Assembly (NCBI RefSeq): GCF_001010285.1
Contig: NZ_CP011104.1
Location: forward strand, 4,154,001-4,218,000
DNA from: Photorhabdus thracensis
Lineage (GTDB): Bacteria; Pseudomonadota; Gammaproteobacteria; Enterobacterales; Enterobacteriaceae
DNA length: 64,000 bases
Reading direction: 5' to 3'
Shown: piece after piece, positions 1-9,080 of the stretch
How positions within the stretch are numbered: the stretch's first letter is position 1
How the letters are laid out: the number at the start of each line of letters is the position of its first letter
Program-made: the position numbers and the translations under genes
The notes under the pieces: model-generated
Told to the model about the DNA's origin: nothing
What the model saw: only the letters and a program-made list of their open reading frames with translations
Databases searched by the model: none

Positions 1-238
1 CCACCCTCATAACCCATGCATGTTTTTGTCTGTCATAATGTTTCCTGTATAGCAGAATGTGCTTATCGTTTAGTAAGGCGGGGATACTGGTATGTTCATC
101 CCACCCATCTAGCTGCATACAAAGCTCGTGGTCAGAATTACAAGGAATGCTAATGGTAGTGTCGTCTTCTTCGGTAGGTGAAGACAGAATAGCATCATCA
201 ATTTCGTAGCTGGAAATTCTTAACGTTGTCTGATTCAT
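1..238 (-). CDS. yebV: YebV, DUF1480 family protein (partial, 3' end outside the window)
   Basis: The minus strand opens with an ATG at 238 and reads without a stop to the window edge, giving about 79 residues. The start reads MNQTTLRISSYEID and the frame continues through CMQLDGWDEHTSIPALLN and HAWVMRV. This follows Escherichia coli YebV (78 residues) almost to its C-terminus, so only a codon or two plus the stop should be missing. YebV is a small cytoplasmic protein of unknown function. In E. coli it lies downstream of letA-letB-rsmF. Here it is the first gene divergent from msrC, so those genes are not between them. Identification is from remembered family sequence. Confidence 0.85.
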   Translation of the reverse strand, partial: MNQTTLRISSYEIDDAILSSPTEEDDTTISIPCNSDHELCMQLDGWDEHTSIPALLNDKHILLYRKHYDRQKHAWVMRV

Positions 239-903
239 GATGGTTCCTTCGCTTTTAGTTAACAGGTACGACCAGTAAGGCAATCATTTGAGAATAGATC
301 AAATGATTGAGATTGCCAGTAATAATATTTTCCGTGTTGTATTATCGGTAGATGATATTGCTGTTATAATTATTCGTTCTAAAACTTAGTCTCGTCATAT
401 TGCTCTTTTCATCTTCGCTATTCTTTGACCTTTTCCACATTCAGTAGGAAATATTTATTTGGTGTGGTCGTAGGAGATGAAAGTGTTAACGATAAAGAGG
501 GAGTGCAATAATTCTACGGATAAATTGTTTGAATGTTTTGTTTTTTACTCCATGAAGTGTCAACTCTAAAATGAAAGAAACTAATGATTGGTACGGTTAT
601 CAGATAATTGATCTTTATAATTGCGGAATAATTCAGTCTGATTTTTATTGCGTGAGGGCATTGAGGTGCTTACGGTGAATCATATTCATACCGGCTACAC
701 TTTTGATAATGTTTTGGTAAGAGGTGTGATATCTCACTAGCCTTTACCCATGTTCAATAAATATAATAAAGAATATCTTATTAAAGACAGTAAAAAATTT
801 ACGTCAGTGTGACAGGCTGTTAACCTTATTGTTATGGGCATTTGATATTTTTTTGATATAAAAAATAGAGATGCATTTTGTAAATTTCATCGGATAGGTC
901 AAT
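239..903. other. Intergenic region between yebV and msrC, no gene seen
   Basis: This AT-rich gap of about 665 bases separates two divergent genes and must hold both promoters. The longest ATG frame I noticed (571-678, 35 codons) has no convincing ribosome site and no recognisable product. In E. coli the letA (yebS), letB (yebT) and rsmF genes sit here. I see no remnant of them. Confidence 0.5.
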
Positions 904-1401
904 ATGAATAAAAATGAGTTCTATCGGGAGCTTGCAGCGGACTTAAAAGCTCTGTTGTCTGGTGAGTATGACTTAATAGCAACGTTCGCTAATGCCAGTG
1001 CATTGTTGTATGAACGCTTGCATGACGTTAACTGGGTCGGTTTTTACCTGATTGATGGTGATACGTTGGTTCTGGGACCATTTCAGGGAAAAGTTGCCTG
1101 TGTGAGAATACCTGTTGGCAAGGGGGTATGTGGAACTGCTGTATCAGAAAAGCGTATTCAGCGTGTTGATGATGTTCATGCATTCCCCGGTCATATTGCT
1201 TGTGATGCTGCCAGTAACGCTGAAATTGTGTTGCCATTAATCGTAAACGATAGAATCATTGGTGTATTGGATATTGATAGCACGATTTTTAATAGATTCG
1301 ACGAAAAAGACGAATTTGGCTTACAAGCCCTTATTGATGGGCTTTGTGCTCATTTAGAACAGTGCGTTGTGCCGAAATATGTTGAATTGAATGTAACTTA
1401 A
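904..1401 (+). CDS. msrC: Free methionine-(R)-sulfoxide reductase, GAF-domain type
   Basis: This 165-residue cytoplasmic enzyme reduces free methionine-(R)-sulfoxide to methionine in oxidative stress defence. The protein is essentially one GAF domain. The three cysteines of the family are present: C66 (KVACVR), C76 (GVCGTA) and C100 (HIACDAAS). They match E. coli YebR C84, C94 and C118 with a constant offset of 18, because the E. coli entry is annotated with a longer N-terminus. The start ATG follows a modest purine-rich stretch (ATAGG). proQ begins 95 bases downstream on the same strand, as in other enterobacteria. Confidence 0.93.
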   Translation: MNKNEFYRELAADLKALLSGEYDLIATFANASALLYERLHDVNWVGFYLIDGDTLVLGPFQGKVACVRIPVGKGVCGTAVSEKRIQRVDDVHAFPGHIACDAASNAEIVLPLIVNDRIIGVLDIDSTIFNRFDEKDEFGLQALIDGLCAHLEQCVVPKYVELNVT

Positions 1402-1496
1402 CATATGGATAACGTGGCATTTATCAGCAACGCTATTATAATGACGCCAGTTCATGCCTATGCTGGTTGGCAAAACCGTTGTAATCAGGAAATTTC

Positions 1497-2198
1497 ATGG
1501 AAAATCAACCTAAGTTGAATAGTAGTAAAGAAATTATTGCTTTTTTAGCTGAGCGTTTCCCGCTCTGTTTCGTAGCCGAAGGTGAAGCTCGTCCTTTAAA
1601 GATCGGTATTTTTCAGGATATCGTTGAACGTATCCAGGACGAAGAGTGTTTAAGTAAAACACAATTGCGCTCTGCCTTGCGTCTGTATACATCAAGTTGG
1701 CGTTACCTGTATGGTGTTAAAAAGGGCGCGCAGCGTGTTGACCTTGATGGTAATTCATGCGGTGAACTGGAAGCGGAACACATTGAACATGCTCTCCAGC
1801 AACTGACTGAAGCCAAAGCACGGGTTCAGGCACAGCGTGCAGAACAAAGAGCTAAAAAACGTGAAGCTGAAAATGCGGCTGCCGGTGAAAAAAATGAACG
1901 GCCTGTAGCCAAAAAGCCAGCTCCTCGTCGTCGTGCCAATAATACTGAAGGGGAAAAACGGCAGCCACGCCAACAAAATCGCCCTCAGCAAACACGTAAA
2001 CCGGCGGCTAAACCTGCTCAACCTGTACCGACTCAGAGCACCGATGTTTCATCGCTGAAAATTGGTCAGGAAATTAAAGTAAGAGTGGGTAAAAGCTCGA
2101 TGGATGCTTCTGTGCTTGAAATCGCCAAAGACGGTGTACGGGTACAATTGTCTTCCGGTTTAGCGATGATTGTACGCGCAGAACATTTACAGTTCTGA
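1497..2198 (+). CDS. proQ: RNA chaperone ProQ
   Basis: A 233-residue global RNA-binding protein that binds structured RNAs and mRNA 3' ends and first became known through osmoregulation of ProP. Residues about 1-115 form the FinO/ProQ domain ([29 protein letters not shown]). Residues about 120-180 are a lysine-, arginine-, proline- and glutamine-rich linker. Residues about 185-233 form the Tudor-like C-terminal domain ([11 protein letters not shown] to AEHLQF). Length is close to E. coli ProQ (232). The next gene, prc, starts 19 bases after the stop and has its Shine-Dalgarno sequence in the gap, so proQ-prc are probably cotranscribed. Confidence 0.96.
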   Translation: MENQPKLNSSKEIIAFLAERFPLCFVAEGEARPLKIGIFQDIVERIQDEECLSKTQLRSALRLYTSSWRYLYGVKKGAQRVDLDGNSCGELEAEHIEHALQQLTEAKARVQAQRAEQRAKKREAENAAAGEKNERPVAKKPAPRRRANNTEGEKRQPRQQNRPQQTRKPAAKPAQPVPTQSTDVSSLKIGQEIKVRVGKSSMDASVLEIAKDGVRVQLSSGLAMIVRAEHLQF

Positions 2199-2217
2199 TA
2201 CGGAGGCCAACCTAGGC

Positions 2218-4269
2218 ATGAACACATTCGTCAGACTGGCTTTTGTCTTAGGCGTTTCAATTTTTGGTACTTGTTATGCAAATACAAACAGTCCAGCGGC
2301 TGTTCCTGTTCGTATTGAACAATTGCCTGTATTGAAGCAAGAGCCTCAGCACTCAACAGTGAGCGAGCGGGTAACATCCCGCTTCACTCGCTCTCATTAT
2401 CGTCAATTTGATTTAAATGGTGATTTTTCGGCAAAAATATTTGACCGCTACCTTAATATACTGGACTACAGCCATAATATATTACTGGCGTCAGATGTAG
2501 CTCAGTATGCTGATAGGAAAAAGTTGTTAGGCAAGGAATTGGAGAGCGGGAATCTGGAAATCCCGTATGACCTGTTTAATTTGTTGCAAAAACGCCGCTT
2601 TGAGCGATATCAGTACGCTTTATCTCGTCTTGAGCAGCCAATGAATTTTGGTGGTAATGATACAATTGATGTTGATCGTTCCAAAGCCCCTTGGCCGCAG
2701 AATATCGAGGAGTTAAATAAACTCTGGGATGCTAAAGTTAAATATGATTGGCTCAATCTCAAACTCACTGGCAAAGACGATAAAGAAATTAAACAAGTGC
2801 TGACCAAACGCTATCAGTCTGCGTTAAAACGCCTGACACAAAGTCAGAGTGAAGATGTTTTCCAATTGATTATGACGGCGTTTGCCCGTGAAATAGATCC
2901 TCATACCAATTATCTTTCACCACGCAATACTGAACAGTTTAACTCAGAGATGAGTCTTTCCCTGGAAGGAATTGGTGCTGTTTTACAGATAGATGATGAT
3001 TATACCGTCATAAATTCTATGGTTGCCGGTGGACCTGCCGCCAAAAGCAAAGCGTTAAAAGTGGGTGATAAGATTATCGGTGTCGCTCAGTCAGGGAAGT
3101 CCATGGTGGATATTATTGGCTGGCGTCTGGATGATGTGGTTGCACTGATTAAAGGCCCTAAAGGCAGTAAAGTACGGCTTGAAGTTATTTCTGATACCAA
3201 AGGAGCAAAACCACGTACTATCACTTTGACTCGTGAACAGATCCGTCTGGAAGATCGGGCAGTGAAGATGTCAGTCAAGACAATTGGTAAGGAAAAAGTG
3301 GGCGTTCTTGATGTCCCAGGTTTTTATGTTGGCTTGACTGATAATGTTAAAACTCAATTACAAAAACTGACTAAACAGCATGTCAGTGCCATTGTTATTG
3401 ATCTGCGTAGTAATGGGGGGGGTGCACTGACAGAAGCAGTTTCTTTGTCTGGCCTGTTTCTCCCAAGTGGCCCGGTTGTGCAAGTCAGGGATAATAACGG
3501 GAAAATCCGCCAGGATTCCGATACTGATGAAATGGTGTACTATAAAGGGCCTTTGGTTGTCCTGGTAGACCGGTTTAGTGCTTCCGCTTCTGAGATTTTT
3601 GCCGCGGCAATGCAGGATTATGGGCGGGCGCTGATTGTTGGTGAGCCTACGTTTGGCAAAGGCACGGTTCAGCAATATCGTTCTTTGAGTCGTATTTACG
3701 ATCAAATGATGCGTCCTGATTGGCCGTCACTGGGTTCTGTTCAATATACAATTCAGAAATTCTATCGTGTGAATGGTGGTAGCACCCAGCGTAAAGGTGT
3801 TACACCTGATATTGTGATGCCAACGGGGATTGATCCGGCAGAAACAGGAGAAAGTTTTGAAGATAATGCTTTGCCTTGGGATAGCGTTCCTCCTGCCCGT
3901 TATACGGGATCTAAAGTTATTGCAGGGTTAATTCCGCAGTTGAATATGGCTCATACTACCCGCATCGCGGATGATCCAGAGTTCAAATATATCAATGAGG
4001 ACATTGCGCACTATAAGGCAATGAAAGAGCATAAGAACATCGTTTCTCTTAACTATGCACAAAGAGAGAAAGAGAACAAAGAAGATGATGCTTTAAAACT
4101 GAACCGGATTAATGATCGCTTTAAGCGCGAGGGTAAAAAACTGTTAACATCACTGGATGATTTACCTAAAGATTATCAGGGTCCGGATCCCTATCTTGAT
4201 GAATCAGTGAAAATTGCACTTGATTTGGCACACCAACCTGTTGAGAAGATATTAGCTAAATCTAAGTAG
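2218..4269 (+). CDS. prc: Tail-specific (carboxy-terminal) periplasmic protease Prc
   Basis: A 683-residue periplasmic serine protease that trims the C-terminus of penicillin-binding protein 3, degrades ssrA-tagged periplasmic proteins, and with NlpI controls MepS. The ATG at 2218 was chosen because CGGAGG lies 12 bases upstream (2200-2205), a signal peptide follows directly, and the length then equals the E. coli protein. An upstream in-frame start would overlap proQ. Domains in order: signal peptide (1-21), N-terminal domain, PDZ (about 240-330), S41 peptidase domain, C-terminal DUF3340 region. The Ser/Lys dyad is visible: S456 in FSASASEIF and K481 in FGKGTVQQ, with D467 between them. Confidence 0.96.
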   Translation: MNTFVRLAFVLGVSIFGTCYANTNSPAAVPVRIEQLPVLKQEPQHSTVSERVTSRFTRSHYRQFDLNGDFSAKIFDRYLNILDYSHNILLASDVAQYADRKKLLGKELESGNLEIPYDLFNLLQKRRFERYQYALSRLEQPMNFGGNDTIDVDRSKAPWPQNIEELNKLWDAKVKYDWLNLKLTGKDDKEIKQVLTKRYQSALKRLTQSQSEDVFQLIMTAFAREIDPHTNYLSPRNTEQFNSEMSLSLEGIGAVLQIDDDYTVINSMVAGGPAAKSKALKVGDKIIGVAQSGKSMVDIIGWRLDDVVALIKGPKGSKVRLEVISDTKGAKPRTITLTREQIRLEDRAVKMSVKTIGKEKVGVLDVPGFYVGLTDNVKTQLQKLTKQHVSAIVIDLRSNGGGALTEAVSLSGLFLPSGPVVQVRDNNGKIRQDSDTDEMVYYKGPLVVLVDRFSASASEIFAAAMQDYGRALIVGEPTFGKGTVQQYRSLSRIYDQMMRPDWPSLGSVQYTIQKFYRVNGGSTQRKGVTPDIVMPTGIDPAETGESFEDNALPWDSVPPARYTGSKVIAGLIPQLNMAHTTRIADDPEFKYINEDIAHYKAMKEHKNIVSLNYAQREKENKEDDALKLNRINDRFKREGKKLLTSLDDLPKDYQGPDPYLDESVKIALDLAHQPVEKILAKSK

Positions 4270-4283
4270 AGTCATTTTTAAAT

Positions 4284-4350
4284 AGCCCGTTAACGATGTC
4301 TAATACCCGTTCACTTGAGATGTTTTTGAGTGAACGGTGTATTGGGCTTT
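4284..4350 (+). terminator. Nested hairpin terminator after prc
   Basis: An inner stem pairs AATACCCGTTCACT (4302-4315) with AGTGAACGGTGTATT (4329-4343), with one bulged base. An outer AGCCC (4284-4288) pairs with GGGCT (4344-4348). TTT follows. The U-tract is short, so termination strength is uncertain. The arm TAATACCCGTTCACTTGAG resembles the end of the IS630 element at 44.2 kb, so a dispersed repeat origin is possible. Confidence 0.6.
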
Positions 4351-4496
4351 TAGTCTCCATATAAACGGCGTTTTTTGAAGTGTTCTCCTTTTTTTCAGGA
4401 AGGATGAACTGTTTCACATTTTCTCTGTGTTACCGGGTATCGGAGTATTTTGCTTAACCAATTGGTGTTAGGCTGCTACTGGTTTTTTATAATTTT

Positions 4497-4511
4497 GTAA
4501 AGTTGTGTTGA
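4497..4511 (+). promoter_or_regulatory. Possible CpxR box upstream of htpX
   Basis: GTAAA-GTTGT-GTTGA matches the CpxR consensus GTAAA-N5-GTAAA at 8 of 10 informative bases and lies 105 bases before the htpX start. In E. coli, htpX belongs to the Cpx envelope stress regulon. The site is inferred from sequence and position only. Confidence 0.35.
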
Positions 4512-4615
4512 TTTTATCGCTTGAAGAGTTCAAAGCCTTGAATATAGCAAGAACAGCCTTATTTATAGATTAACTCTGAAAGTGCATTGATTATTAATAA
4601 AGGAAGCCGGTTTTT

Positions 4616-5503
4616 ATGATGCGAATTGCTTTGTTCCTCCTCACTAACCTTGCTGTTATGTTGGTGTTCGGGATAATACTTTCTCTGACAGGAATTCAGG
4701 GAAGTAGCGTACAAGGTTTAATGATTATGGCTGGTCTGTTTGGTTTCGGTGGGTCGTTTATTTCCCTGCTGATGTCCAAATGGATGGCCTTGCGTTCTGT
4801 TGGTGGTCAGGTTATTGAACAGCCAGCAAATGAAGTTGAACATTGGTTAGTTGAAACTGTTCGCCGTCAGGCGGAACAGGTCAATATTACGATGCCGCAG
4901 GTTGCGATTTATGCTGCACCTGACATTAATGCCTTCGCTACCGGCGCTCGTCGTAATGCTTCTCTGGTCGCTGTTAGTACTGGCCTGTTGGATAATATGA
5001 GCAGGGCAGAAGCGGAAGCCGTTATTGCCCATGAGATTAGCCATATCGCTAACGGTGATATGGTGACGATGACTTTGCTGCAAGGGATAGTCAATACCTT
5101 CGTTATCTTCATTTCCCGTCTGTTGGCTCAGGTTGTATCAGGTTTTCTGTCTGGCAACAATAATGAAGAAGAGGGTAACTCTTCTGGTAACCCGATCGTT
5201 TACATGGTTGTTTCAATGGTGCTGGAAATCGTATTTGGTATTCTGGCAAGTATTATCACCATGTGGTTTTCCCGTTACCGCGAATTCCATGCAGATGCGG
5301 GATCCGCTAAGTTGGTTGGCCGTGAGAAGATGATTGCTGCTTTGCAGCGTCTGAAAACCAGTTATGAGCCGCAGGAAGAAGGTAGTATGATGGCATTCTG
5401 TATTAATGGTAAATCCAAGACGTTCAGTGAGCTGTTTCTGTCTCACCCACCATTAGACAAACGTATTGAAGCTCTGCGTAGTGGGCAGTACCTGAATAAA
5501 TAA
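4616..5503 (+). CDS. htpX: Inner-membrane zinc metalloprotease HtpX
   Basis: A 295-residue M48 protease that cleaves misfolded cytoplasmic-membrane proteins together with FtsH. Two N-terminal transmembrane segments (about 4-24 and 35-53) precede a cytoplasmic domain. The zinc motif HEISH is at 139-143, and the third ligand is E223 in REFHADAG. Two more hydrophobic stretches lie at about 155-178 and 195-216. The start is the first of two adjacent ATGs, as in E. coli (MMRIALFLL). AAAGGAAG lies upstream. The gene stands alone, with a strong terminator after it and a possible CpxR box before it. Confidence 0.95.
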   Translation: MMRIALFLLTNLAVMLVFGIILSLTGIQGSSVQGLMIMAGLFGFGGSFISLLMSKWMALRSVGGQVIEQPANEVEHWLVETVRRQAEQVNITMPQVAIYAAPDINAFATGARRNASLVAVSTGLLDNMSRAEAEAVIAHEISHIANGDMVTMTLLQGIVNTFVIFISRLLAQVVSGFLSGNNNEEEGNSSGNPIVYMVVSMVLEIVFGILASIITMWFSRYREFHADAGSAKLVGREKMIAALQRLKTSYEPQEEGSMMAFCINGKSKTFSELFLSHPPLDKRIEALRSGQYLNK

Positions 5504-5521
5504 TATTGCGAATAAAATAAA

Positions 5522-5557
5522 AAAGCCGAAGAATGATGTATTCTTCGGCTTTTTTTA
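5522..5557. terminator. Bidirectional terminator between htpX and tcyP
   Basis: A perfect 13-base stem AAAGCCGAAGAAT / ATTCTTCGGCTTT with loop GATGT has a run of A on its left and T on its right. It can therefore end transcripts from htpX on the plus strand and tcyP on the minus strand. Confidence 0.9.
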
Positions 5558-5575
5558 TGATTTTTGAAATTCAAA

Positions 5576-6967
5576 TCATAGCTGATTTAACTCAACTTCT
5601 TCTTCCTGATTGAAGGTGGTTTTATCAGTTTGCCCCATTAACTGACTGGTAATTGTACCGGCGGTCATTGAACCACTCACATTCAGCGCGGTACGGCCCA
5701 TATCAATAAGAGGCTCAACAGAAATCAACAGTGCAATTAGCGTTACAGGTAATCCCATTGCGGGTAAGACAATCAGTGCGGCAAATGTGGCGCCTCCACC
5801 CACACCAGCAACGCCCGCGGAGCTGATAGTCACAATACTAACCAGTGTTGCAATCCATACAGGATCAAATGGGTTTATGCCTACTGTCGGCGCAACCATG
5901 ACTGCCAGCATGGCAGGATAAATCCCGGCGCAACCATTCTGACCAATTGTTGCGCCGAAAGATGCTGAGAAACTGGCGATAGATTCCGGTACACCGATAC
6001 GGCGTGTCTGGGTTTCAACATTCAATGGGATACTGGCTGCACTTGAACGGCTAGTGAATGCAAAGGTCAATACCGGCCAGATTTTTTTGAAAAATTTAAG
6101 TGGATTGATACCGGTGAGAGAGAGCAGAAACCCGTGAGCAACAAACACTAGCGCCAGTGCAATGTAGGATGCGATAACAAAGCTGCCCAGTTTCGCAATT
6201 TCGTGGATATTGGAGTTGGCGACAACTTTGGTCATCAGAGCCATAACACCGTATGGCGTCAGGCGCATAACCAGGCGAACCAGTTTCATTGCCCATGCTT
6301 GCATAATATCGATAGCGGCTAATACACGTTCACCACGTTCGCGGTCATCTTTCAGCATTTGTAGTGCAGCAATCCCAAGGAAGGTCGCAAAAATAACAAC
6401 ACTGATAACAGATGTTGGATTGGCACCGGCTAAATCAGCAAATGGGTTTTTAGGAATAAAAGATAAAATTAACTGCGGCACAGACAAATCAGAGATTTTG
6501 CCTATGTAGTTGTTTTCGATAGCCGACAGGCGTGCTGTTTCTTGAGTTCCTTGTACCAGACCTTCAGCAGTCAGGCCGAATAGGTTAGTAATAATGATAC
6601 CGATCAGCGCTGCGATCATCGTAGTGAACAGCAGGCTGCCGATGGTCAGAAAACTGATTTTTCCTAGAGAAGATGCTTTATGCAATCTGGCAACAGCGCT
6701 TAAAATAGAGGCAAATACCAGCGGCATAATCACCATTTGCAGAAGTTGTACATAGCCGTTACCTACAATATTGAACCATGAGATTGATTCTTTCAGTGTG
6801 GCATTATCAGCTCCATAAGTTAGTTGTAGCGCCAGACCAAAAATAACGCCAATGGCGAGGCCGAAAAGAACCTTTTTTGACAGACTCCATTGGTGTGAGC
6901 TGGCTTTTGACAATAGCAAAAGCAGTGCTGCGAAAATGAGCACATTCAGAATTAATGGTAAGTTCAT
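5576..6967 (-). CDS. tcyP: L-cystine transporter TcyP (YdjN), sodium:dicarboxylate symporter fold
   Basis: A 463-residue inner-membrane symporter for L-cystine of the DAACS family, very close to E. coli YdjN throughout. Family signatures seen include [27 protein letters not shown] (a serine-rich re-entrant loop), [12 protein letters not shown], and near the C-terminus [13 protein letters not shown]. About eight hydrophobic segments are evident. The ATG at 6967 was chosen because GGAG lies nine bases upstream and MNLPLI matches the E. coli start. A TTG two codons upstream is less likely. It is convergent with htpX and has an independent promoter region on its right. Confidence 0.94.
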   Translation of the reverse strand: MNLPLILNVLIFAALLLLLSKASSHQWSLSKKVLFGLAIGVIFGLALQLTYGADNATLKESISWFNIVGNGYVQLLQMVIMPLVFASILSAVARLHKASSLGKISFLTIGSLLFTTMIAALIGIIITNLFGLTAEGLVQGTQETARLSAIENNYIGKISDLSVPQLILSFIPKNPFADLAGANPTSVISVVIFATFLGIAALQMLKDDRERGERVLAAIDIMQAWAMKLVRLVMRLTPYGVMALMTKVVANSNIHEIAKLGSFVIASYIALALVFVAHGFLLSLTGINPLKFFKKIWPVLTFAFTSRSSAASIPLNVETQTRRIGVPESIASFSASFGATIGQNGCAGIYPAMLAVMVAPTVGINPFDPVWIATLVSIVTISSAGVAGVGGGATFAALIVLPAMGLPVTLIALLISVEPLIDMGRTALNVSGSMTAGTITSQLMGQTDKTTFNQEEEVELNQL

Positions 6968-7174
6968 CCACAAACTCCAGATTTTAATTATTGAGGGAGT
7001 TAAGCTGTATTAATCGAGTTAAGTTATAAACTTATACCCTACAGCAAGTAATTGAGAATATGGTACCAGCTAAGGTTATCGGCTCTTATAATTAAATCGA
7101 ATTTGATATAATAATCATGGCAATTAAGATTGATTTTTATGCGATTATAACATTAAAAATATTTTCAAAGGTTA

Positions 7175-7723
7175 TTAAAAACACAGTTTTTTGATGTAAT
7201 CTATATAAATAAGTATAGAGCAATCAATATGTTCTGGCAGAAAAACGGCTATGACAATCAGTAAGGCGGAAATAAATCTTTCTGCTTTCTTATTTCCTTG
7301 TTTGCCAAGTATAGGCAGGCAGAAACGCATCTTTATTGGCCATAATAATGGTACGCCAGCAGGAGTCAGCATATCTGCTACCAGATGACTTAGATAACCA
7401 ACAATCATGGCATGGAAAAAATCGGTTGGTACAGGCCACTCTTCTGGTATTTTTAGCCAAAGTAAAGCGACACCTAATGCAAGAGCAAGCAAACTGTGAG
7501 TAAATCCTCTGTGACCACATAGTTTGGCAATTGGAATAGAAATAACTCTGAATAATCTGCCCAGGGTTGAATTTGGGTGATCTATATCTGGTAACAATGC
7601 GGTAAGCAGCACGCCTGGTAGCATATGCAACCAGTCACCATTAGCTATTTCTGGTGTTATTTCAAGTTTGTGCGCCATAATAATACTGGCAACTGAAAAT
7701 AAAAGATGCCCTTCCCCGGTCAT
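7175..7723 (-). CDS. ydjM: YdjM, LexA-regulated inner-membrane DUF457 protein
   Basis: A 182-residue membrane protein of the DUF457/YdjM 'metal-dependent hydrolase' family. It has several hydrophobic segments and conserved acidic and histidine positions: LLPDIDHP (about 40-47), GHRGFTHSLLAL (about 70-81), and GYLSHLVADMLTPAGVPLLWP. The biochemical reaction is not established. It matches E. coli YdjM over about 160 residues. The C-terminus (HIDCSILIYIDYIKKLCF) is shorter and different. A perfect LexA box lies 18 bases upstream of the start, so it should be SOS-induced as in E. coli. Neighbours tcyP, hxpB, yniB and yniA keep the E. coli order. Confidence 0.9.
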   Translation of the reverse strand: MTGEGHLLFSVASIIMAHKLEITPEIANGDWLHMLPGVLLTALLPDIDHPNSTLGRLFRVISIPIAKLCGHRGFTHSLLALALGVALLWLKIPEEWPVPTDFFHAMIVGYLSHLVADMLTPAGVPLLWPIKMRFCLPILGKQGNKKAERFISALLIVIAVFLPEHIDCSILIYIDYIKKLCF

Positions 7724-7740
7724 AAATTCCTCTGACTGAT

Positions 7741-7760
7741 AACTGTCTATCTATACAGTT
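7741..7760. promoter_or_regulatory. LexA (SOS) box upstream of ydjM
   Basis: The 20-mer AACTGTCTATCTATACAGTT contains CTGT-N8-ACAG exactly (7743-7758) with an alternating T/A centre. It ends 18 bases upstream of the ydjM start, where repressor would block transcription or initiation. E. coli ydjM is a known LexA target. Confidence 0.88.
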
Positions 7761-7940
7761 GGCGAAGTATAGTGGGTTTTATGCGGGTAAGATAGGGGGT
7801 GAAAAGCAAAAATATCTTATTTATTAATATATAAAGTTAATATTTTATCAGATTGTTATTTGACAGAATAAGGAATAAACGCTAAGGCGGCTATGTGAGC
7901 AATCAGAAACTGCCATTTAAACAGATAATGGCAGCTAAAG

Positions 7941-8312
7941 TTATGGCCAGATGATATCTGTTACACTTAATTGTTCAAGTGAGCGTAGTTTAATATCTGC
8001 TAATGTCCAACGTAGATCATCAAAATGATGGGCTGTTGGAACAACGATTGAACGCATTTTTGCTGCTTTTGTCGCTATCATTCCATTAAATGAATCTTCC
8101 AGGGTCACACAACTTATGGGGGAAACACTCAGTTGTTCAGCAGCGAGCAAATAAACTTCGGGATGGGGTTTACTGTTGGGTAATTTGGCAGCAGAAACGA
8201 CAGTATCAAAATAATGACTCAAGTTGAACATCTCAAGTACTTGTTCCAACATATATTGTGGAGAAGCATGACTGCTTTTATTGGTAAGTGAAAAGACATG
8301 AGTATCTCCCAC
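7941..8312 (-). pseudogene. hxpB: Truncated hexitol phosphatase B gene (hxpB/yniC remnant)
   Basis: The frame encodes about 123 residues matching the C-terminal half of E. coli HxpB (YniC, 222 residues), a HAD-superfamily sugar-phosphate phosphatase. Motif III (NSKPHPEVYL) and motif IV (TLEDSFNGMIA) are present. The first half, with the catalytic DxD nucleophile and the cap, is absent. The 160 bases upstream do not encode it in any obvious frame. The only start is a GTG at 8312 without a good ribosome site. It lies between ydjM and yniB exactly where hxpB belongs, so it is best read as a 5'-deleted pseudogene rather than a small enzyme. Confidence 0.85.
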
Positions 8313-8483
8313 AGGTCAGACAGTTAGCGAGAGCTGATTGTAGCAATCATCGGCAGATGAAATCTTTTTCTTGTGAGGAACTGGGTAAGAAATGCTTAGT
8401 TAATTAAATATAAAGTTAAATTTAATCATTGATGGGCTATGATTAGCCAAGAATAAAATCTATTTACTGCTATGAGGGGTATC

Positions 8484-9026
8484 ATGACTTACCAAAAAGC
8501 CGGATACATCGCTATTATTAAACGAGTTTTAGGTTGGGTGATTTTTATTCCAGCACTTTTATCGACCATCGTTTCTGTGATCAATCTTGCCTGGTTGCAT
8601 GGTATTAAAGGTAGTGGCATTAATGCTGTTTTAGATGATTTTCTGAAAATGATGGCCGAAATGGTGCGCTTTAATACGTCATTTTTGGATTTTTTCTGGA
8701 AAAATTCGCCAACTCCTGTTCGTTTGGCTGGTTTCACTGGGGAAAATATGAGCTTTCTGATTATTTATTTTCTTATTTTTGTCGGTCTTGCTATGAATGC
8801 ATCAGGCCAGCGTATGTATAGACAAGTAAAATTTGTACGTGAAAATATTGAAGATCAGTTGATTATTGAAAAGGTCAAAGATAATGGTGGCCTGACAAGA
8901 GAACAGATTGAATCAAGGATCAAACTTCCGCACCATACATTGTTTAGTCAGATTTATATTTTATATGTTTCACCGGTAATTATCGGTGCAATTTTTTATT
9001 TTCTGCTGGGAATTTTAGGCTGGTAA
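8484..9026 (+). CDS. yniB: YniB family inner-membrane protein
   Basis: A 180-residue membrane protein of unknown function that aligns with E. coli YniB from MTYQKAG onward (GWVIFIPAL, FWKNSPTPV, GLTREQIESRI, PHHTLF). Hydrophobic segments lie at about 12-35, 90-107 and 152-178. The ATG at 8484 was chosen over the one at 8472 because GAGGGG (8475-8480) precedes it at good spacing and it matches the E. coli N-terminus. It is convergent with yniA, 54 bases between the stops, and divergent from the hxpB remnant. Confidence 0.9.
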   Translation: MTYQKAGYIAIIKRVLGWVIFIPALLSTIVSVINLAWLHGIKGSGINAVLDDFLKMMAEMVRFNTSFLDFFWKNSPTPVRLAGFTGENMSFLIIYFLIFVGLAMNASGQRMYRQVKFVRENIEDQLIIEKVKDNGGLTREQIESRIKLPHHTLFSQIYILYVSPVIIGAIFYFLLGILGW

Positions 9027-9080
9027 ATCTTCTGGCGGTGATGGCTGCGGAATGAAGTGTTTCCGCAGCCCGTTGTTTCT

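Noticed and set aside
571-678. Short ATG frame (35 codons) between yebV and msrC
   Set aside because: No Shine-Dalgarno sequence, no recognisable product, composition like the surrounding non-coding DNA.
2170-2217. Upstream start for prc inside proQ
   Set aside because: It would overlap the ProQ coding region and bury the signal peptide. The ATG at 2218 has CGGAGG in front and gives the family length.
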